Assembly (NCBI GenBank): GCA_004335835.1
Contig: RWJK01001861.1
Span: 1-60,647, forward strand
DNA length: 60,647 nt
Direction: 5' to 3'
From: Scenedesmus sp. ARA3
Lineage: Eukaryota; Chlorophyta; Chlorophyceae; Sphaeropleales; Scenedesmaceae
Under the pieces are notes generated by a model. It was not told the DNA's origin, did no database searches, and worked only from the letters and a program-made list of their open reading frames with translations. The position numbers and the translations under genes were made by a program. Of the stretch, positions 57,734 through 60,647 are shown piece by piece (position 1 is the first letter of the stretch; each line of letters begins with the position of its first letter).

Positions 57734-60573
57734 ATGGATCAAACAAATGGCGCGCGTCTGGCTTTGCCTCAAGCAGTCAAAGCAGCTGCTCACCTGGCAG
57801 TGCTGCTGCTAGTAGCCGTGACCTGCTCATTTCCAGCACCAGCAATGGCCCGCAGCTTATCTAGCTCCATTGAAAATAAGGTCAAGAGTTCGAATCCTCT
57901 TCCGAGTGACCAATGCACAGCAGTGGCAGGAGACACCACCACAGACTGCAGGCCAGGCTGCCAGGTCTGCAGCAGGGCTCCTGCAGGCAAGGCGGGCACT
58001 GCACTGTGGGTGCCCCGCAACAAGCGTGTCTGTGTGTGCTGCCTACCTGGCCGCGTGCCGCATGCAACGAACTTGGCAGCTTGCAGGATGGTGAGTGGGC
58101 GCAGCACACAGCAGCATGCTTGCATGCGTGGATGCCCCATCAACATCAGATGTGTTGGCAGCACGGTGCATTGCACCATGCACATATGTCATGCAGATGA
58201 AACTACCGTGATGATAGAGCAGCACACATGTGCTTGCCATGCGCGCAAGAGCACTTTGCGTGCAGCGTTGTAGCCTGAATCCCATCATGGGTCTCAAGTT
58301 GAGGCCAGCGTGAACCAACTGTTGGTCACCATGATGACAATAACCACAACAAGCAGCATGCATCTTGAGTGGCTGTTCGTAGGCACTTCGGTGATCTGTA
58401 GTGTAGCGAGTGACAGGCCTGACAGGTTTGTGAACAGCAAATCGGCACGACTGCAGTCACTGCTATAGAAATGCAGTGCATACCGTGCGGCAGCCCTCAG
58501 CAAACAGCTTGTCAATGTCTTGTTGCGGTTGCTGTTTTCCTTGGCAACATTACAACAACATCACGGGTTTAGGGGGTTTCGTCCAAGCACCACCACATGT
58601 GTACATATCGGCTGTGTACAGATCGGCTGTCAAGTGTTGACTGTGCATGTCTGCCGGATGTGCCATGCAGTGTCCGCCTAGCAGCATCGCGCCGGTTGCG
58701 GGCTCCATGGCATGTAACAAGTGCAGCGAGGGCTTGACTACACCCAACACAACAAGGACAGCCTGCTCTGGTGAGCCGCTCACAGCCAAGCTTGCTATGA
58801 CAGTCACTGCACACGGTTTGCATTACAACTCACAAGTCCTGAGGAGCAGACTGTTTGCTTGTAGCAGTACCACAGCGCTTGCACACCTACTAGGTGAGGT
58901 AGTACGTACTACCTCTAAGAGGTAGTACCTCTAAAAACAAATCATGACAAAGCCAGTATCCGTTTGTGCTTTCCCTGCTGCTTGCAGTGTGTCTGCCTGG
59001 GCGTGCGGGCCCTACCTGCCAGAAGTGCCGCCCAGGCACGTGGTCCGCAGGGGGCAACGCTTCCAGCCTGGTACAGTGCACATCATGCCCGAATGGAACG
59101 CATTCCATGCTGGCAGGAAGTACCTCCGACAAGGACTGCAAGCCAAGTAGGTTGCATGCGTTCATGTGATGTCAGTTGACGTTCAGTGGGCCTCCATGGA
59201 TACATGCATGGTTTGATGAAGAACAATTGCGATGGAGAACCCTGCAATCGACAACCACGCACATTGCAAGACGTGTGCACCACTCAGGTTGGACAGCATC
59301 AGCAATGCAGAATAAGGCAAGGCCACAGTAGATCATGCGTTGCACATTGGTCGCTGTAATTATTTTTGCTTTCTATGCATATCAAACCTATGCTGCATTG
59401 CATAGCCTGTAGAAACAGTGTCTCACATTTTCAGAACGTCATGCGTTGGTAACTGCTCACTTCTTGGGTTTGGATGTGCTTTTTCACATCACCGCAGTCA
59501 CCGACAAGAGCTGGCAGAGCATCAACATCACAGTCAGCGTCAACTCCACGGATAGCTGCAACACAACAGCCCAAAAGCAGCTGGCAGACATGATTCTGCT
59601 TGAGATCGCAACGCGCACTGCTCCTCAACACACATCAGCAACTCAGATGGCCAATGCAACATGCACAGCCACCAGCGTGCGCCGTGGAGCAGTACTCAAG
59701 GCAGTCGGATCAACCTACAGCTTTTTTGTCAGCACAGTGGGGCTCCTAGGCAGCTTTTCTGACCTGCAAACCCAACTGCAGACGACACTGGGGACCACCT
59801 ATACTCTTGGTGAGCTTGCTCTTCTACTTTTTGAGCTGTGTTGGTCCGCGCGCACCGTGCCGGCGGCTGCATGCCTGGGCGTGTGGCTGCATGTGTGCGT
59901 TTGCCTGCTTTACGCGTGCTGCAGTTGTGTTTGTGCGCATGCGCATGGCTGATTGCATGCTTGTAGTATAGTGTGCGCGTGTGCTTTCTTTGCATTTGCG
60001 CACGGCTGTGTCTGTGTGTCAAACACAGTGCACGGTGCACGCGTTGTTGTGCACTTGCGCTTGCGGCTGTGGGTGCACGTGTGTTTGCTCTGTTTGTGCG
60101 CGGTGTGTGCGCATGGCTGTGTCTGTGCACGCGCTTCGCTGCGCGCTTGCGCGTGTGGCAATGTGTGCTCATGCGCTTGCTTTGTGCGCACGCGCATAGC
60201 TGTCGTTGTGTGCGCGTGACTGCATGCCTGTGCGTGTGGCTGGGTGCGTGTGTGGCTGTTTCGTGCGCGTGCAATTGGCTGCTAGCCTTCACATGTGCTT
60301 TGGTTGTTTATTAGCGAGGCTGTTTTTATGTATGCAGCCACAGTTTGCTGATTCAATTATACAGCTGACATGTATATTTTCAGCATGTATCTGCATCATG
60401 TGGTGTTGTGTGACTGCCTGTGTGCGCGTGCACGTGCCTCCTTGATCTGTGGGTGTGGTCCAGGCAGATCCAATAGCCAAGAAACGACAGCACGGCAGCG
60501 GCGAACCAGACCACCACAAAAAGCCACGCTTCAGATGAGCGCACGCAAGCGATACGCCCCGCTTGTGCCCTAG
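57734..60573 (+). CDS. Secreted cysteine-rich GCC2/GCC3-type protein, 3' end uncertain
   Basis: Model: 57734-58090, 58671-58770, 58988-59146, 59435-59809 and, less surely, 60464-60573; phases agree for all joins (366 residues). The start opens MDQTNGARLALPQAVK, then LAVLLLVAVTCSFPAPAMA as signal peptide. Cys pairs with Gly/Thr spacing follow: CVCCLPG, CNKCSEG, CLPGRAGPTCQKCRPGTWS, CTSCPNGTHSM. This is the pattern of the ephrin-receptor-like GCC2/GCC3 repeat. Exon four (SINITVSVNSTDSCNTT onward) has three N-glycosylation sites and no family I know. It is probably an extracellular or cell-wall protein, or the ectodomain of a larger receptor. The last exon gives a short basic tail ending at TAG 60571-60573, next to a repeat array, and may be false. 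Unlike the other genes it has no junction copies. Confidence 0.7.
58896..58932. repeat. Perfect 20-bp palindrome plus a second hairpin
   Basis: GAGGTAGTACGTACTACCTC (58896-58915) is a perfect palindrome. It is followed by AGAGGTAGTACCTCT (58918-58932), so the two can also pair with each other. It lies in the second intron of the cysteine-rich gene. Confidence 0.9.
59865..60300 (+). repeat. Alternating GT/GC-rich intron tract
   Basis: About 430 bases are dominated by TGTGCGCGTG, GTGTGTCTGTG and GCGCATGGCTG. The plus strand is almost devoid of A. Alternating purine-pyrimidine runs of this kind can adopt Z-DNA. It lies in the proposed last intron of the cysteine-rich gene. Confidence 0.7.
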
Positions 60574-60647
60574 GGCGCAAGTTGACGGGTAGGGCGCAAG
60601 TTGACGGGTAGGGCGCAAGTTGACGGGTAGGGCGCAAGTTGACGGGT
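60572..60647. repeat. 19-bp tandem repeat reaching the window edge
   Basis: AGGGCGCAAGTTGACGGGT is present four times without a mismatch (60572, 60591, 60610, 60629), and the window ends exactly at a unit boundary, so the array probably continues. Confidence 0.95.

Noticed and set aside
57855..57915. tRNA-like segment (ATTGAAAAT, then GTTCGAATCC and GTGACCA)
   Set aside because: The T-arm and an anticodon-loop-like GAA are suggestive, but acceptor and anticodon stems do not pair, and the bases lie in the open signal-peptide exon.
60572..60647. Telomeric repeat at the contig end
   Set aside because: The 19-bp unit bears no resemblance to TTTAGGG or TTTTAGGG telomere repeats.
1..60647. Transposons or retroelements
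   Set aside because: No reverse transcriptase, integrase or transposase motif and no terminal repeats with target-site duplication were seen.

Overview
The window is nuclear DNA of a green alga, most likely a chlorophycean (Sphaeropleales/Scenedesmus-like is my inference). The evidence is short GT-AG introns, very dense CAG/CTG runs read as poly-Q, poly-A, poly-S or poly-L, TGTAA-type polyadenylation candidates, and algal-style TKL receptor kinases and GCC2/GCC3 cysteine-rich proteins. There is no sign of bacterial, organellar or viral genes. A 32-base N gap lies at 32205-32236.

Layout. (1) 1-7222, minus: an LRR protein with an F-box-like N-terminus, nine phase-consistent exons, cut by the left edge. 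(2) 7223-11411: repeat-rich intergenic DNA. (3) 11412-25823, minus: a secreted-ectodomain, single-pass TKL receptor-like kinase, 18 phase-consistent exons, 2108 residues, with a degenerate DFG site. (4) 25824-27664: divergent intergenic/promoter region. (5) 27665-50644, plus: a very large UBR-box/RING/UAIN E3 ligase of the UBR1/PRT6 N-recognin family. (6) 51384-55851, plus: an R3H-SUZ RNA-binding protein, eight exons, 622 residues. (7) 57734-60573, plus: a secreted cysteine-rich GCC2/GCC3 protein, five exons, with an uncertain 3' end. The genes belong to different processes (protein recognition, surface signalling, N-degron proteolysis, RNA binding); nothing suggests a functional cluster.

The most unusual feature is shared by the four larger genes. 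More than 40 local tandem copies each straddle one intron-exon junction. They follow a polarity rule: copies upstream of the intact exon keep the acceptor and the exon's 5' part, and are truncated on the 3' side. Copies downstream keep the exon's 3' part and the donor, and are truncated on the 5' side. Some exons have both kinds. Terminal exons of three genes have downstream copies that include the stop codon. The copies cannot all be coding, because they would repeat single-copy domain motifs (kinase subdomain IX, RING, UBR box). Removing them gives models whose splice phases agree across all exons of the LRR, kinase and R3H genes and most of the UBR gene. The introns are therefore largely built from decayed copies of neighbouring splice junctions, a possible undescribed mode of intron growth and a serious trap for gene prediction.
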